Shown: positions 11,151-25,679, numbered from the stretch's first letter. The stretch is 64,000 nucleotides of DNA from Lophium mytilinum (GCA_010093605.1 MU004185.1:145334-209333), one strand, 5' to 3'. Notes: generated by a model from the sequence alone, not told the origin. A program made the numbers and translations.

Positions 11151-14100
11151 ACTCCTCTATCTAGTTTTTAGACTAGAAGTATAGGAGAGGATATAGATAA
11201 TTATAATTTACGTATAAACCCTTTATTAAGGTTATTATTAATCTATTTCTTAATAACCTTAAGTTCTTCTTTAGATATAGTGTAAGGGCGGGCTTTAGGT
11301 AGTTTATTAGCGCTAGAAAGGAGGTTAATTTTATAATTAATTCCTGGGTAATAAGGGGGAAGCGTATTTACTTTAGCTTAGTTAAAGATATAAATATAGC
11401 AACGTAGTCGCTTTAGAAGTTATTTAATTATCTCTTTATAGAAGAGGTATATCTTAGCGCGTATAAACTTTTTAATATCTTTAGCGGTAATTTTATAGGC
11501 TTTAAGTAGGATGTTATTATCTATATAGAAGGCGATAACTTGCAAGCCGTTATAAGTAATAATAAAATTCTTATTCTTATTTTCTAAGGTTTCTAGAATA
11601 TAATAAGGAATTTATTCTAGTTTCTATTCTTTATACTTAGTAATAGAGGCTATATATACGCAGGCGTCTGCACTAATAGGTTTCTAGTCTATAAGGTTAT
11701 AGTAGTTATTAGGTATATTATAGAAATATATACTATTTATCTAAATAGTAATAGAGTCGCAATTAAAATAATATATATAGCTATTATAAGGTTTACAGCG
11801 TAAATAGATAAAGTCTAGGCGTCCGGCTTTCTAATTAATTGCTAGGTTATAGTCCTAAAGCTAGTTAAGGCTAAGAATAATATTATAGTCTCCTAGATCT
11901 ATAATATAGGCCTAGTAATAACTTTAGTAGCCGTTTATATCTATACTTAAGAGGGCTTTATATATTACTTTTTAGGTAATAGCTAAGCTATCTATAAGTT
12001 CTAGAACTTGGGCTTTCTTAAGGGGTTTTAAGGGTAAATTTACTAAGTGCGCGAACTTAGTACTAGTAAAGAGATTAGTAGCTCTATAATTAAGATAAGA
12101 ATTAATTTTTATTATTTCTATAGGTTGTTCTTTCTTATAGGTTTATACTATCGCTAAAAGAACTATATTATTTACCTGCTTAACGTTAAATTCTCTATCT
12201 TTATTTTAAAATAGTTTCTATTAAGCTTTACTAAGAGAGGCTACTAAAATAATAAGCCTTCTATACTAAAGATTTTCTATAACTAAGTTCTTATTATATT
12301 ATAGACCGCAACTATAGTCTACAACCTTACTTTTCCCTAGGGGCCCTTACCTTTAGAGTAGCTAGAGGCGCGCTTATTATTAAGGGTTTTATAGTTATTA
12401 AAGCTGTTATTGTTATCTAAGAGTTCTTTAACGCGGGTAGCATAATTATTAAGATAGGGTGCTAAATCTATCTAATAAGTGCTAAAGCTAAGTTTATTAA
12501 GTTAGTTTATAGGGTAGTATAGGTTTTAGGTAAAGTATTTAAAAAGATAGTAGCGGAAGCATTTACTATTCTTTATAAGCGCTTCTCTATTACCTTTATA
12601 AAGCTTATTAGGGGGTACCTAGTTAAAAGAAGGGGTAATTTTAATATCCTCTTATATTATAGAGGCAGCAGCGGTAGTTAAGAGGTGTAGAGTATAGTTA
12701 TAGTTATAATTATAATTATAGTTACGGCGATTACTATTATAGTAGTTATAGTTATTGCAGTTATAGTTATTATAGTCGCGACTATCGCAATTAAAGCCTT
12801 AGGGCTAGTTGTAGTTAAAGTTTCTAAAGCTATAGTTAGTAGGTTGCGCATTTTTATTAATACTATTATTATAGAGCTATTTACGTGCAGCATTAATATA
12901 CTATAGGCTAGTAGTAAAGCTTTTACCTAAAATAGCACTAGTAATAATATCTAGGCGAAGTTTCTACTTAAGGTTATAGACGTTATTATAGCCTCTATAG
13001 CCTAGAAGGTAGATTATATATAACTTTATTAGCTTCTATATTTAATTAGGTATTATACCGCTTATCTAGATAAGCTTATAAAGCTTATTCTTAGTAGTAC
13101 TAATCTTATTAGGGTTATTATATTAGAAGTCTAAGGATATAATAGCTTCTTAGATAGTAAGAAAGGGCTAGTAGCTATCTTACTAGGCACGGAAGCCTTT
13201 AAGGGGTATACCTATAAGTTGCTTACTAAGGTAGGTAAGGCGTAAGAGTTTACTAGATCTTATAGCGTAGCTACTATAGTTAACTTTATTTAGAAATCTA
13301 TAATAGAACTTAGGGTACTTATCTTTATTATCTCTAAACTTATCTAGGTAGAGCTAGAACTTATCTTCTATATAAGGGACTTTATTTAGGGTAATACTAA
13401 GGTTTTAATAATCTTTAGACGTCTTAATATAGAGGTCTTAGTAATAGTAATAGCTCGCGTTTTATAAGCGTAAGCGTAAATATAAGTATAAGTACTAATA
13501 AGAGTAACGCTTATAGAAGTAATTATAATAATAAGATAGACTATATATGCAGTTGCGGCGACGAGGGGGGCTTCTATTATTAGATAAGGGCGGGCTAAAG
13601 TTATAGCAACCGCGTATATAGTCTAAGGTGCGGTAAGCTTAATTATTATTACTTACGTGCTCTATAGTATAGCAAGGTTAATTAGTATCGCGGCTTACTA
13701 AGGGGCTATTATTAGCTTGCGCTTCTTTTAATTTAATTACTCTATTAAGGGAGGTAAGTAGATCTTTAGCTGCTATAGTAATAGGGTTAATAAAAGGTGT
13801 AATAGGGTAGTATAGATAGAGTACTACCGGGGGCGTTATTATAGAAGGGGCTTCTATAGGCGCAGGTATAGAAGTATATTAAAGTATCTATAGTATTTTA
13901 ATTTTATTTTCTAAAGCGGTAAGGCGCATATTATATTTATACTTATTCTTAGCGGCTTAGGTAAGGTTAGCTATAAGGCGTTTTATAATCTTTTCTTACT
14001 CTATAGACTACTTATTAGCTTAGATATAGTTCTTCTACTAGGCTTTAACGTCTATATTAAGAGAAGTAATAGTCTTATTAAAAGAAGCTACTATCTCTTT

Positions 14101-15057
14101 ATAAGTGCGGAGTTTATTTTTACATTCTTCTAGTTTAGTTTTAATATTAAGTAGGCGTTTAAGTTTCTTATACGCCGCTTTTAAGTTATTATTCTTTTTA
14201 TTATATTTGTCTTTAAGGACTCTAATTTTATCCTAGAGTTTATGCTGCACTTTCTAGTTATCCTTGCATATTTACTAGAGGATTTTAGTTATAGCTTAAT
14301 AGCTCTTAAGAATATAGAAGAAGTAGATAGAGTTAGCTTAGACTTGCGCAAGGAAGTCCTAAGAGTCCGCGATTTTAATTAAACTGTTAAACTAGTTATT
14401 ACCGGGCAGGAGTAAATAATCTAGAAATTTAGTAACGTTATTAATAGCGTTAAGAAATATACCCCAGTTGCAGCCCCGGCTAGAAGTATAGTACTTAGTA
14501 ATAGAGCTGTAGATTATTAAATCCGGGGTATATATAAGATTATTAATGTTATTATCTTTAGTAGCGTCTTTATCTTAGGTAAGCTAGTTCTCTTAGGTAA
14601 GCTAATTCTCTTTCTTCTATATAGCCTGCTAAGTATTATCTATATATATTATTTAGGTAGACTATTAGGTGTCTTCTTTAGTTAGCTTTTAAAGGGGCGC
14701 GCTCTTTAGAGTCTTATAAGAAGATTTAGAGAGTGCGCAGGACTATATATAGAATAGTAGAAAGTAGAAAGATAGTTATAAGCTACTGCGCCTAGAATAT
14801 CTAGGTTCTAGGTTATTAGTAGAGGCTCTAGCGCCTAGTAGAGGCGGTAGATTACTTATTATAAAGTTTATAGTAATAGCGCTTAGTAAGGTAAGGTAGC
14901 ACTTAGTAAGGTAAAGTAGTATAGCTATATACCCTTTTAGTATTATATATATAGTTATATAGATACGCGAACTTAAGCTATTAAATAGCTTAGTAAATAA
15001 GGATTAAGGTTTAAGGTTTAAGGTAGTAATAGTAAAAAAGAATTAGTGCTAGTTAGA

Positions 15058-15075
15058 GTATTAAATACAACCTAA
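15058..15075 (-). other. Probable primer-binding site, mutated
   Basis: Next to the 5' LTR the minus strand reads TTAGGTTGTATTTAATAC. A TAG one base inside the LTR border could be the RIP product of the TGG that normally pairs with the CCA end of a tRNA. The tRNA identity cannot be read with confidence. Confidence 0.35.
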
Positions 15076-15317
15076 TATTATAGTTATAGTGTAGAGGAGC
15101 TAAGTAGTATAAGGTAACTAGGTAGGTTAATTTTAAGAGGTTATATAAGGAGTAGAAAGAGAGGCTTCTAGGTAGAAACTATATATATAGAGAAGAGAGG
15201 CGCATAGGCGCTAGACGGGCTAGCGCGTAGGTGGCGCGAGGTAATATAATAGGTATAGAGGCAGGAGGCTAGTAATAGGTAAATATATAACTAGAGAACA
15301 GGGCGTAATCTATTATA
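15076..15317 (-). repeat. 5' LTR of the Gypsy element
   Basis: This is the second 242-bp copy, colinear with 7242-7483. It differs at about 16 positions, every one a transition, including the terminal TG, which reads TA here. The target duplication ctaga follows at 15318-15322. Confidence 0.85.
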
Positions 15318-15322
15318 CTAGA
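15318..15322. other. Target-site duplication (right copy)
   Basis: The pentamer ctaga directly follows the right LTR and matches 7237-7241. Confidence 0.7.
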
Positions 15323-17990
15323 ATAGTAAAGGCTAATATACTTTAAATAGAGACTAAGTAGTAAGTCTAGCTTATATATAGTAGTATCTAGACTTAATAG
15401 ACTAATCTATATATAGAGAGGTTACTACTAAGCCCTTCTTCTAACTCTACTTTAAGGGCGCTAACTAATTCTTTAATCTTCTATATAGTATATATAAAAT
15501 TTTAGTTATAAAGAATAAATTAAATAAACTATAGAGAGTAGAACTTAAAAAGATACTTACTACTTAAATAACTATAATATAGTCTACTAATAGGTTTAAG
15601 TCTATAGTAACCTTTAAAGAGAAATATAGTAACCTCTAAAAGCGCTAGAGATATACTAAATACTAACTTAATTCTATAGTAAACATTCTAATCTTAAAAG
15701 GCTAAATAGAGGTAATAGATACCTACGCCCTTACTATTATTCTAATAACTATGCCTAATACTACCTATATAGTAAAGCTTACTAAGGCGCTATAAGACTA
15801 AAAGCTACTAAAGTAAGTTATAATTAAGTACTAATTTAGAATCTCTACTTAGATGCGCCCTAGCCTACCTACTAATATACTAGGTATATAATAGTANNNN
15901 NNNNNNNNNNNNNNNNNNNNNNNNNNNNNNNNNNNNNNNNNNNNNNNNNNNNNNNNNNNNNNNNNNNNNNNNNNNNNNNNNNNNNNNNNNNNNNNNNNNN
16001 NNNNNNNNNNNNNNNNNNNNNNNNNNNNNNNNNNNNNNNNNNNNNNNNNNNNNNNNNNNNNNNNNNNNNNNNNNNNNNNNNNNNNNNNNNNNNNNNNNNN
16101 NNNNNNNNNNNNNNNNNNNNNNNNNNNNNNNNNNNNNNNNNNNNNNNNNNNNNNNNNNNNNNNNNNNNNNNNNNNNNNNNNNNNNNNNNNNNNNNACTCT
16201 CTACTTAATACTATCTATACTAATAAGAAGTTTAAGGCTATAATAATAGATAGTTTTACCTAGATATACCTAGTTATATCTATACTAGATACTCTAGAAA
16301 AGTTAGTATCTATAGAAGTATAAGCTAGAGAATTTTATAGCCTTAAGTAGCCTCTAAATCTACTATAAACTATACCTCCGCTTCTAGAGTTATAGAAGGC
16401 TAAACTTCTTACCTAAACTAACCTACTATTTATTAGAATAGTAGAGAACCTACTAGTACTCTAGTATAACTACTATATCTACTCTTCTATTAATACTCTA
16501 AGTAAGTATATAGACCTAGATTATATTCTCTATTTTAAGATTACTACTTCTAATATAAAAAAGTAAAGTCTAGATAATAAGTACTAGTATGCTACTTAGA
16601 TAGCATATAAAAATATCGCCCGGTATACTATACTAGTTAACTTATTATAGAAATAGGTTAATGCCTAGACTTATAAGGAGTTTTATAAGGTATTATATAA
16701 TATAGCTACTAAAATACTTATAGTATTACCTATAACACTAAATATAGTAAATATAATAAATAATATAGTAGAGGGCTTTATAGATATAACTAAGCCTCTT
16801 TATATATATCTAGATTAGTACTAGGTTCTAATAATAGAGGATTATATACTACTAGAGGGACTATATACTATTAATATTTTCTACTAAGGCCGCTCTAACT
16901 AGTTTCTATTCCTATTTAAGTTAGTATAGGTTATAGTTAAGCAAGTTTATAACTTTAAGATAACTAGTAGACTAGAAGGGCATAGTAAATATAATATTAA
17001 GAATATTTTTAGGTACTACGCTAAGGTACTAGATAAGTTTAAGGCTGGCTAGGCTAAGGCTAGTAATAGTGCGGAGGGGGATAAATAGAATACTACTAAA
17101 GTCTACTATATTAATAGTCTAACCTTCTATATAGACTACTATATAGCTAAAGATTTTACTATATTTATTTAAGAACTAATTACTAATAGCACTATTAACT
17201 ATTATAAAGTAAGTAGCTATCTAGTAGTTAGCTATTACTACTCTACCTTTAGCTATAATAGAAGTAATAACTTCTACTCTAAGTATAATACTAGTAAAGA
17301 TAATAATACTAACTAAGATAGTACCTATACGCTATACTTAGGTAATAATAAATTAATATACTAGTAGCTAACTATCTTAAATTACATCTATAAGGCTATT
17401 TTAGACCTTAAGAACTGCGCTAGGCTCCTTAATAAAGATAGTAATAGTAGTAATAACTTAAACGCGTAAGATAATTATAGACTATAGAATCCGCGTAAAG
17501 ATAAGCTTAGCTAGAGAATGCAGGACTATATAGCTAAAGCGTTAGCTAAAATATAGTAAGTAGTAGAGGGCTACTATAATTAGAAATAATTAATAATAAT
17601 TAAAAATAATTAGATATTCTGCGGGCGGCCCGGGTAGACTATAGTATAAGAGTTACTACTAGCACTAGTTATAGGCGCCGGCAACTTAGATAGAAGGTAG
17701 TATCCCCGCTACTAATTTAAAGGTATTAGTAATCTAGAAGTCTTCTATATCTATATACTTAATTTAAAATACTAAGTTATTATTATATTTACTATAGGTT
17801 ATATATATAAATACTAGATAGTAATATATATAGCCTATAAGCTAATATCTTTCTAGGGCTAAATATCTACTAGCCTAATTTCTAGCACTATTAATAAGGG
17901 CTTAATAATTCTTTAGCTTCTCTATTAACCTAGTATAGAATAGGGCCTAGAGTTTCACCGGGGTATTATTATAAAAGTAGCTAAAGAACT
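15323..17990 (+). pseudogene. Degraded plus-strand ORF of unknown family, interrupted by the assembly gap
   Basis: From about 16,200 to 17,640 one plus-strand frame reads as protein-like when stops are ignored. Examples are QTYKEFYKVLYNIATKIL and SKYNIKNIFRYYAKVLDKF, followed by a Ser/Asn/Tyr-rich stretch and a CGRPG-like segment near 17,620. Most interrupting codons are TAG, as expected if CAG or TGG were hit by RIP. I do not recognise the family. It could be the N-terminal or accessory ORF of the neighbouring Plavaka-like element or a separate element. Confidence 0.4.
15897..16195. other. Assembly gap
   Basis: This is a run of 299 N. It falls in the AT-rich repeat block just right of the Gypsy element, where short-read assemblies commonly break, so the true distance is not known. 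Confidence 0.99.
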
Positions 17991-17999
17991 TAACCTACT

Positions 18000-20900
18000 T
18001 CTAATAGCGCAGTATAGACTATTAAAGGAAGGCTTAAGTACTTTTATAATTTATAAGAAGATAGTTCTCTACTCTTACTACTTACTAGTTTTTATAAGTT
18101 ATCTACTCTCTATCTACCTTATTTTTATTAAGTATAGTTATTACTAATATATATACTACTAATTCTACTATATATAAGAGGCTTAAGCGGCTAAATTAGT
18201 AATATTATAAAACTCCCTACCTAACTAGCGCCTTCTAGCTATTATCTAATTTTGCGCCGGCTAAGAGAGACGCGGAGTTTAACCTAGGCTACTTAATGCG
18301 CATCTAATATTACTATCTTATAGCTATTCTATAACTAGTACTTACCCTAGTAGCTATCTTCTTAATAACGCTAGTACTCTTAGTAGATGCCTGTTAACTC
18401 TATTCTACTAGACTAGTAATATATTACCGCCTAGCGCTTACTTTATAGAAGAGAGTAATATACTTAGACTTAGTATCTTCTTCTATATTACCTAGATAGT
18501 ACTTGCCTAGAGTTAAGAGTTCTTTACTATAGCTAGTAACTGCGGTAGAAAGTTAGATACTAGAAATTAGTAAGAGGTAATACTTACTTTTAATATACGC
18601 TGTACTATTAAAACTAGAAAAACTAGATATAACTACTAGTATATACTTAAAACTACGCCTACTATAAAGGTTTATACTAGCTATAAAAAATATAGAAATA
18701 ATAGAAATAATTATATATAGGCTTTAGAGTTACAGTTTAAAAAAGTAAGCTATAGTCTTTAATGCGTAGATATATTAAGGTTCTAGGCTAATAGAATAGC
18801 CCGCCCCCTATTAGAACGCGTTACATGCTATTAAAGAATAATAAGTGCTATATACTAGCCTATAATTTAATATAATCTATAATAATTACTTATAATCTAT
18901 AAGTTTCTATATAGGGCTAACTAAATTTAACTAGAAATAGAGTATATACCTTCTACTAAATATAGATACTACTATAAGTTATTCTAAATACTTAGCGCCC
19001 TAAATAAATATATACTATACTATAAAAAGCTTCTTAAAATACTATAGCAGATTCTACTTACTAATACTAAAACTACTAGATCTATAATCTAGTCTTATAT
19101 ACTCTATATTATTTAGATAATAGATAGAATATTATTTAGAATACCTAAATTACTACTAGTAAGTCTACCCCTACTAGCTAACCTCTATAATAAGATAGAG
19201 TATAAGATAAATAAAATAGAGCTATATATCTCTAGTAAACTAAAAAAGTACTAGAGTCTACCTTTTATAAATAGAGGCCCTATAAGCTTAATATATAATA
19301 ACCCGCTAGAGGCTACTAAATTCTATATTCTATACTAATAAGGCTAACTAATAATATTATCTATATTATTACTATAAAAGGAAGTATATTTCTCTACTAA
19401 ATTAGGTATACCTATAGAGGTGTCTATTAGACAGGCTAATACTAGATAGTAGATATAAGTATTATTAGGGACCGCTATTCCCCCCGCCTATAAAGGCGGC
19501 ATTAGAGCTTACTAACTAGTTACTCTATTATAGGGACTAATCCCCCTTCTATCTATTCTAATTAGTATTTAACTATACTTTTATATTATAGCTTTAGTAG
19601 ATTAGCTATACTAAGAATAATATTAACCTACTATTTAATAATATCTACCTTAAGAGTATATTCTCTAACTTTTTTATATTTATATTAGGCGATTTATAGA
19701 ATAGTAAACTAGAGGAAATTAAATATAGCATTAGTAATACTAACTATATAGTAGAGATGCTATATTTCTTAAGTAAAAAATAAAGCTTAAGTAGAGAGTA
19801 GTATCTAGTATACTACTTTAATATAATAGTAGCTATATTATTTCTAATTAGACACCGCCTTTTCTATAATTACCTTATATTTATACTAGTTTAAGTCTAT
19901 AATATAAAAGGCTAGTAGGTATATACTAAGTTATATATATTAGACTAGTAGTAGTAGACTTAGTTAAAGCTTCTAGTAGAAGCTATAGTAATACTTATCT
20001 TGCTCTCTATAGATAAAATATAGCTTACCTAATATTATAGTAATAAGAGCGCATAGCTAGTCTATCTAACTATTAGTAACCTAGATAGGACTATGCGGCG
20101 CTTAAATATATTACCTAGCACTCTACTACTAGGCTTTATACTAAGTATAGTAGATAAAGAAGACTACTTAAAGTATTAGCTATACTATAGCTCTTTAGGC
20201 TATATTCTTAGGCGTTAGTAAAATTCTTACTAATACTAAGTAGTTTTCTAATATAAAATAAGCTATTATAGAATATACTACTAATAGAATTATACTAGAA
20301 TATAGAGATAGTAAGAATTAAAGGTGCTATCTAGTATTATATAGAATTATAGCTAATTATAAAGAATAGAGCCTACTTATAGATATTAAATTTAAAAAAC
20401 ACTATACTATATACTAGGTACTATTATATTAATGTAAAGACCTAGAGACTAAATATACTATAAGGTCTTACTACTTAACTATTATTTAGATTAAATAGTA
20501 ATATAATAATAAAGAGCATTTAAAACTTCTACTAAATAAAGCGCTATATAATATAGAGGCTATAGAGCTTAATATAGAGTTATATATATATTCTATAAAT
20601 AACTTTACCTAGAAACACCCCTATACTAATATCTACTAGATAATAATAATAGATATTCTATACTAACTATTTACAGGCGTTATTTACAACCTTATTAAAT
20701 AGGTCTAGCTACTAGTAGCAGAGGTCTACACCCTAGTAATTAGAAGAAAAGATGCCTGTATCCTAATAGAAAATAAGAGCAGCTTAACCTAGCTAGATAA
20801 GTAATTTAAGAATATGCCGCCTTTCCCGGGTCTATCTACATTTAATAAGAAGAATTTTAGTAAACTTTTATAGTATACTAGCTCTAAATAAAAGTCTATA

Positions 20901-22900
20901 GCCCGCTAGCTTATAGTAGTAGTAGTACCGCTGCTAGAAGTAAAGGCGCTAAACGCGCTCTAGTTTATCTATATAATACTTAATTTTACTATTCTAGCGT
21001 AGTATAAAATATATAATAAGGCTACACTAGAGTATATAGAGCTAGTAATAGCTTAAATTAATATATATAAGTTAGAATTTAGAATATTTAGACCTAGAAA
21101 TAAAAATAGAAACTACGCCTTCTACTATCTAAAATTCTATATTATGCAGCACTATATTAATTTTATATAGAAATTTGGCGCCATTAATAGCTATAATACT
21201 AGCTTAAATAGTAAAGTAAAATACTAACACCTAGTTAAATTATAGTATTAGTTAATAAACTATAAGAACTTTCTACCCTAGATCTACTAATTAAACTAGA
21301 GACTTATAAATAACTAGGCTATAAATAATATACTAAACTACTAATATTACTATTCTTAACTAGTAGTAATAAGAGATATGCTAATATAATAGATAATAGT
21401 ATTAGAAAGTATTAATATCTTAAACTTTAAATAGCCTAGATATAATAATTCCTATAAAGGCTAAATAGTATACTATTTAAAAGTAAGTATTAAGTATATA
21501 GCTAATATAAGCTGGAAGCTAAACTTTATAGCCGCCGCCGCCGTATTTATTTAAGAAGAGAGGTGTAAGATCTAAGGCTAATATACTAAGCCTAGTAGCC
21601 TAGATATATTAAACCCTAATCTATTCTAGGTTAGCTACCTCTAGCTTAAGTTCCACGCTAGTATTTTATATTAAAAGTAATTAGGTGCTAGTAAGAACCT
21701 AGAAAGCCTTATAAAAGAAAATCTATAGTGTAACCCTAAGTAGTAGAACTAAAAATAGTAATATAACTATCTATAGATGTAAGAGTATAGCTTAGACTAT
21801 ACTAAAAATAGAAAGACACGCGTTAGTATTACTAATAGAAGGTTAGTAGAGTAGCTATAATTTATAGTAACTATTATAGACTCTATTCTAAAGGGTAAAA
21901 ATACCCTATAGGTAGTATACTCTAGAGTTTTTATTCGCCTTCTAGTACTAATTAATAATAGAAAGCTATATTATATCTATAGCCTAGTAGAGGTAGCTTC
22001 TTAGGCTTTTAATAATAGCTACTGCTAATAAAAGCTAGAAGTATATTAATTCTATCTACTACTATAAGTTCTCTAAAGTATATATATTATACTAGCTACC
22101 TCTAGCCTAGACTCTACCTATTTTTTTATTAATAACTATATTAACTAGGATTAATATAATATACTCTATATAGAAGACTAGAAGATAAAGGCGCAAGAGA
22201 TAATAAGGTAGTACTAGCTTAGTAGTTGCACTAAAGAGATTAAAGCTGCTCTAAGAGTTAAAGATATAGTAGAGATTTTAGTAAAGCGTATAAGAGTAAG
22301 AGTACTTACTAACGCCTCTCTTCTATAACTAAGCTAGTAAATACTAAGAAGTAGTTTAGTAAAAAGGGGCTATAGTACTAGTAAGTAATAGTATAGATAG
22401 AAATAAGGCTATAAAAAAAGATATTCTTAATTTTTCCCTACTATTAAGAGATAATTAAGTATTATTTAGCTTTATTAACCTCTAAGGCTAATTAATATAA
22501 GATAATAACTATGTACTTTCCTATATAATTTCTATAATACTAGGTAATACTAGTATACTCTACTAGCGCTACCTTACTTTACTTTTTAAAATTATATATT
22601 ACTACCTTTACCTATTTCTCTTTACTAATAACGGCCGCCTAATTAAATTTACCGGCTACTTAAACTTACTACCCTCTAATTACTTTCTTTTTTTAATACT
22701 TTATAGTAATTAATCCTAAATAGCGCCTATAGTAAGCACGTTATCTATACTAGAGATTCTAGGCTATAGTTAAGTTATAAACCGCTTTCTAGTAGGTTAA
22801 TACTATAAAATAGAGGTATAAGGTGTAGACCTTAATATACTTAAACTATACTTGCCTATTCTAGTCTAGTTAAATGTAGATAAACCTCTCTCTAAACCGG
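18000..22900 (+). mobile_element. RIP-degraded Plavaka-type DNA transposon transposase
   Basis: Reading through stops, the plus strand at 20057-20101 gives LVYLTISNLDRTMRR, preceded by SINKIQLT (about 20005-20030). This resembles the conserved 'SDKTQLTxFxGNKxAxPVYLTIGNIPKxIRRKP' block of fungal Plavaka transposases. Farther on, LKFYIMQHYINFI and KFGAINSYNT (21171-21200) match the 'PKFHxxxHYxxFIxxFGxxxGYNTE' block near the C-terminal end of the same family. The segment NPLEATKFYILYQQG (about 19,300-19,345) precedes these in the expected order. The key aspartate after the serine in the first block reads Asn. Boundaries are approximate and no terminal inverted repeats were found. Stops throughout make it inactive. 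Confidence 0.65.
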
Positions 22901-25679
22901 GTTAGAACTATAAAATACTCTCTACCTTTACTAGAGCGTATATATTTAAAGAGGGGAATATCTTCTACCTCTATAACTTTAAGTATATTAGTAATAATAC
23001 TCTATATTTTAGCTCTATTAAACTAATACCCGCAAGCTATATAATATTCTAGCTAATAATACTAAGCTAATAGAATAAGTATTTTATTAATTAAAGCTAT
23101 ATCTATCTATATATAGTTAGAATATAATTCTCTTATAGCTCTATACTATAAGATATAATACTAAGATAAATTATCTAGAAGAGTTAGTAAGTATTAGCCT
23201 ACTTAAAAAGGTAAGTAAGCACTTTCTCTTCTATAGATACCTACTAATATAATGTCCCTTTTCTAGCTATTTAGGTAATACTATTAAGACTCTATTATCT
23301 ATAATACTTATATATATATATTACTAGGTAAGATACTAACCTTTACCCTTCTAAAATTCTTCTATATATACGGTCGCGTCTACTATATAGACCTAAATAC
23401 TAATAAATACTTTAGCCTATAACTATTATCTTCTACTATAATATATATAGATTGCGGATCCGCTAGCCTTATAGATAAGTATACTAGTCCGGACCTGCTC
23501 TAACTAAATATAGTTAACTAGTTAATAATACTTTAAAACCTTTTAAGCGATATCTATATATAATATATTATTAATAATAAATAATAGTTAAACTATAACC
23601 TACTAAAGCCTTTTAATCTAGAGAACTTTTAGTACTTAGTTAATCTATATATAATAGAACTTACTAACTATAAAACTAATTTAGAGATAAGTAAAGTATT
23701 TAAGTTAGAATTTAAGCCTAATGCAGATAATATAGAAAAGAAGAAAATAGAAATAGAGGTAGGTAAGATAGATAATACTAAAGTAGAGATAGAGGTAGAT
23801 AATATAAAGATAGAGAATAGCGGGTAGAAGGCTCCTCTTAAGTATACTTAAGTTATATAGTAGGCGGTATATATAGTTAGTCTAGACCCCTAAATATAGT
23901 AGTTTATTCTATAATAGCATCTATATTTAAGTATAAGATATAATAGGGTTTTAAAAATATTAATGCATAAGTTAATTACTAGTAATTTAATTTTTCTTAC
24001 TACCTATATACTTAACCCTTTTCTTTTATAGATTATTAATTATAATTAGAGATTATATATATCTCCCTTTTATAATTAGAGTTAGCCTGCTACTTATATT
24101 ATTTTACCCGTCTTAATTCTATTACACCCCTCCTTATTAAGTAGGGCTACTACTTATTTAAACACCGCGCAGGTATATATAAGTTAGTTATACTAGTTAA
24201 GATTTACGCCCTATAAACTATTTAAAGTAATACCTAGAGTAGCTAATATTAGGGGCTATATCCCTAATAATATTAAAAGGCATTCTATTAGTAGACCTAC
24301 TACCCTATTTAATAGACCTAAATTCTTTCTCTAATTCTAAAGTAGTATATATTATTCTTTACCTTTAGGCTCTAACGCTAGAAGACCGCCCTTTATAGAG
24401 CCTAGTATTGCCTATAGCTTCTACTCTATTACCTCTAATACTTAATATAATTAATTATAATTAGAGATTATTACCCTCTTATAATAGTATAAAGTCTATC
24501 TTAACTATCTAACTTCTTAGGCTATATAGTATTATCTATTATCTAAGCTAAGGCTATAAACCTGCTTTACCTAGTAGGCGCGTATTATATTATAGCTAGT
24601 AAAGACCTTTACCTTCTCTACTAATAACTAAGTAGGCTAGTAAGTAAAATTTAACTCTAACCTTACTCTTATATATAAGCCTTACTATACTCTTTCTTAC
24701 TATATTACTAATAGCTTAATAGCCTAAGTTACTATAACTCTACTACTATAATAGAGTAGATAGTAGTCTACTAGAATAGACTAGTAGACCTTACTATTAC
24801 TATCTATATTAATAGCTATATAGACTACTTTAAAGCGCTATATACTATATATAGTAGAGATAATCTAGAGAAAGCTACTATATTTCCCTAGCGCCCTTAG
24901 AAAGATATTACTAACTTTAAGATTAAATATAATATACTTATCTAGTCTATATATAAGTATTTACTATACCTAGTTCTAAGTTAAGAATTAGGTAATATAA
25001 AGGGCGGCTAGTCTAATAAGCTAGAGATAAAGACTATACTAGAGGTAGTAAAAAAGGCCTATAGAGATAGCTCTAAGAGCTTCTTTATTAAGAATTAGGC
25101 CTATATAAGTCTATCTACTACTTCTCTATTTATATCTACTAACTATTTACTAGTATAAGAAGCTTATAGTATCTATAGTTCTAGATAAAAGTAGCTTTAA
25201 ATACTCTAGAGGTAAAGAAGATATAGTAGTATAGCTATATAAGGGCTATAGACTTTAAGTTAATATATCTATAAATATACTTAATATTACTAGCAGCGTA
25301 GTACTAATTATATATATAAGCTATACTTTAATACCTACTCTACTAAGTATATTCTAATCTATAATTATTAATATAGATATTAGAAAGACCTTCTACTACT
25401 ACTAAGATCTAAAATATATACTACTACTATATATAAAAAGATTATATATTTACTAACCTATATTTAGTTCTCTTACTAATATATACCTACTTTATTAACT
25501 CTAAAGATAGTTCTATATTTAAAGTTAGCCTTATAAACCTAATATTATTCTACTTAAATTATACTACTTTAGGTAAGGCTATTAGCTACCATATAGCTAT
25601 ATATAGGGAGAAAGAGGAGAAAGATAACTATAATCTCTAACTAGAAGTCTAAATTTATACTAAGTATATTCTTGCAGTT

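Larger units (their letters stand above)
7242..15317 (-). mobile_element. Complete but RIP-inactivated Ty3/Gypsy LTR retrotransposon (8.1 kb)
   Basis: Two 242-bp direct repeats (7242-7483 and 15076-15317) bound an internal region of 7.6 kb and are flanked by a ctaga target duplication. Orientation is minus: a G-run polypurine tract sits just inside the left LTR, and the reverse transcriptase and RNase H relics read on the minus strand. The order reverse transcriptase (about 10.8 kb) then RNase H (about 10.25 kb), followed downstream by a stretch where integrase is expected (about 9.7-8.7 kb), fits Ty3/Gypsy. All frames carry many stops, so the copy is dead. Gag should lie between about 15,000 and 12,000, but I could not confirm a CCHC zinc knuckle. 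The LTRs differ at about 16 sites by hand alignment, all transitions, as expected from RIP after insertion. Confidence 0.88.

Noticed and set aside
12678-12893. 71-codon Ile/Thr-rich minus ORF inside the Gypsy element
   Set aside because: It is a low-complexity off-frame reading of an Asn/Tyr-type repeat in the gag region of a dead retrotransposon.
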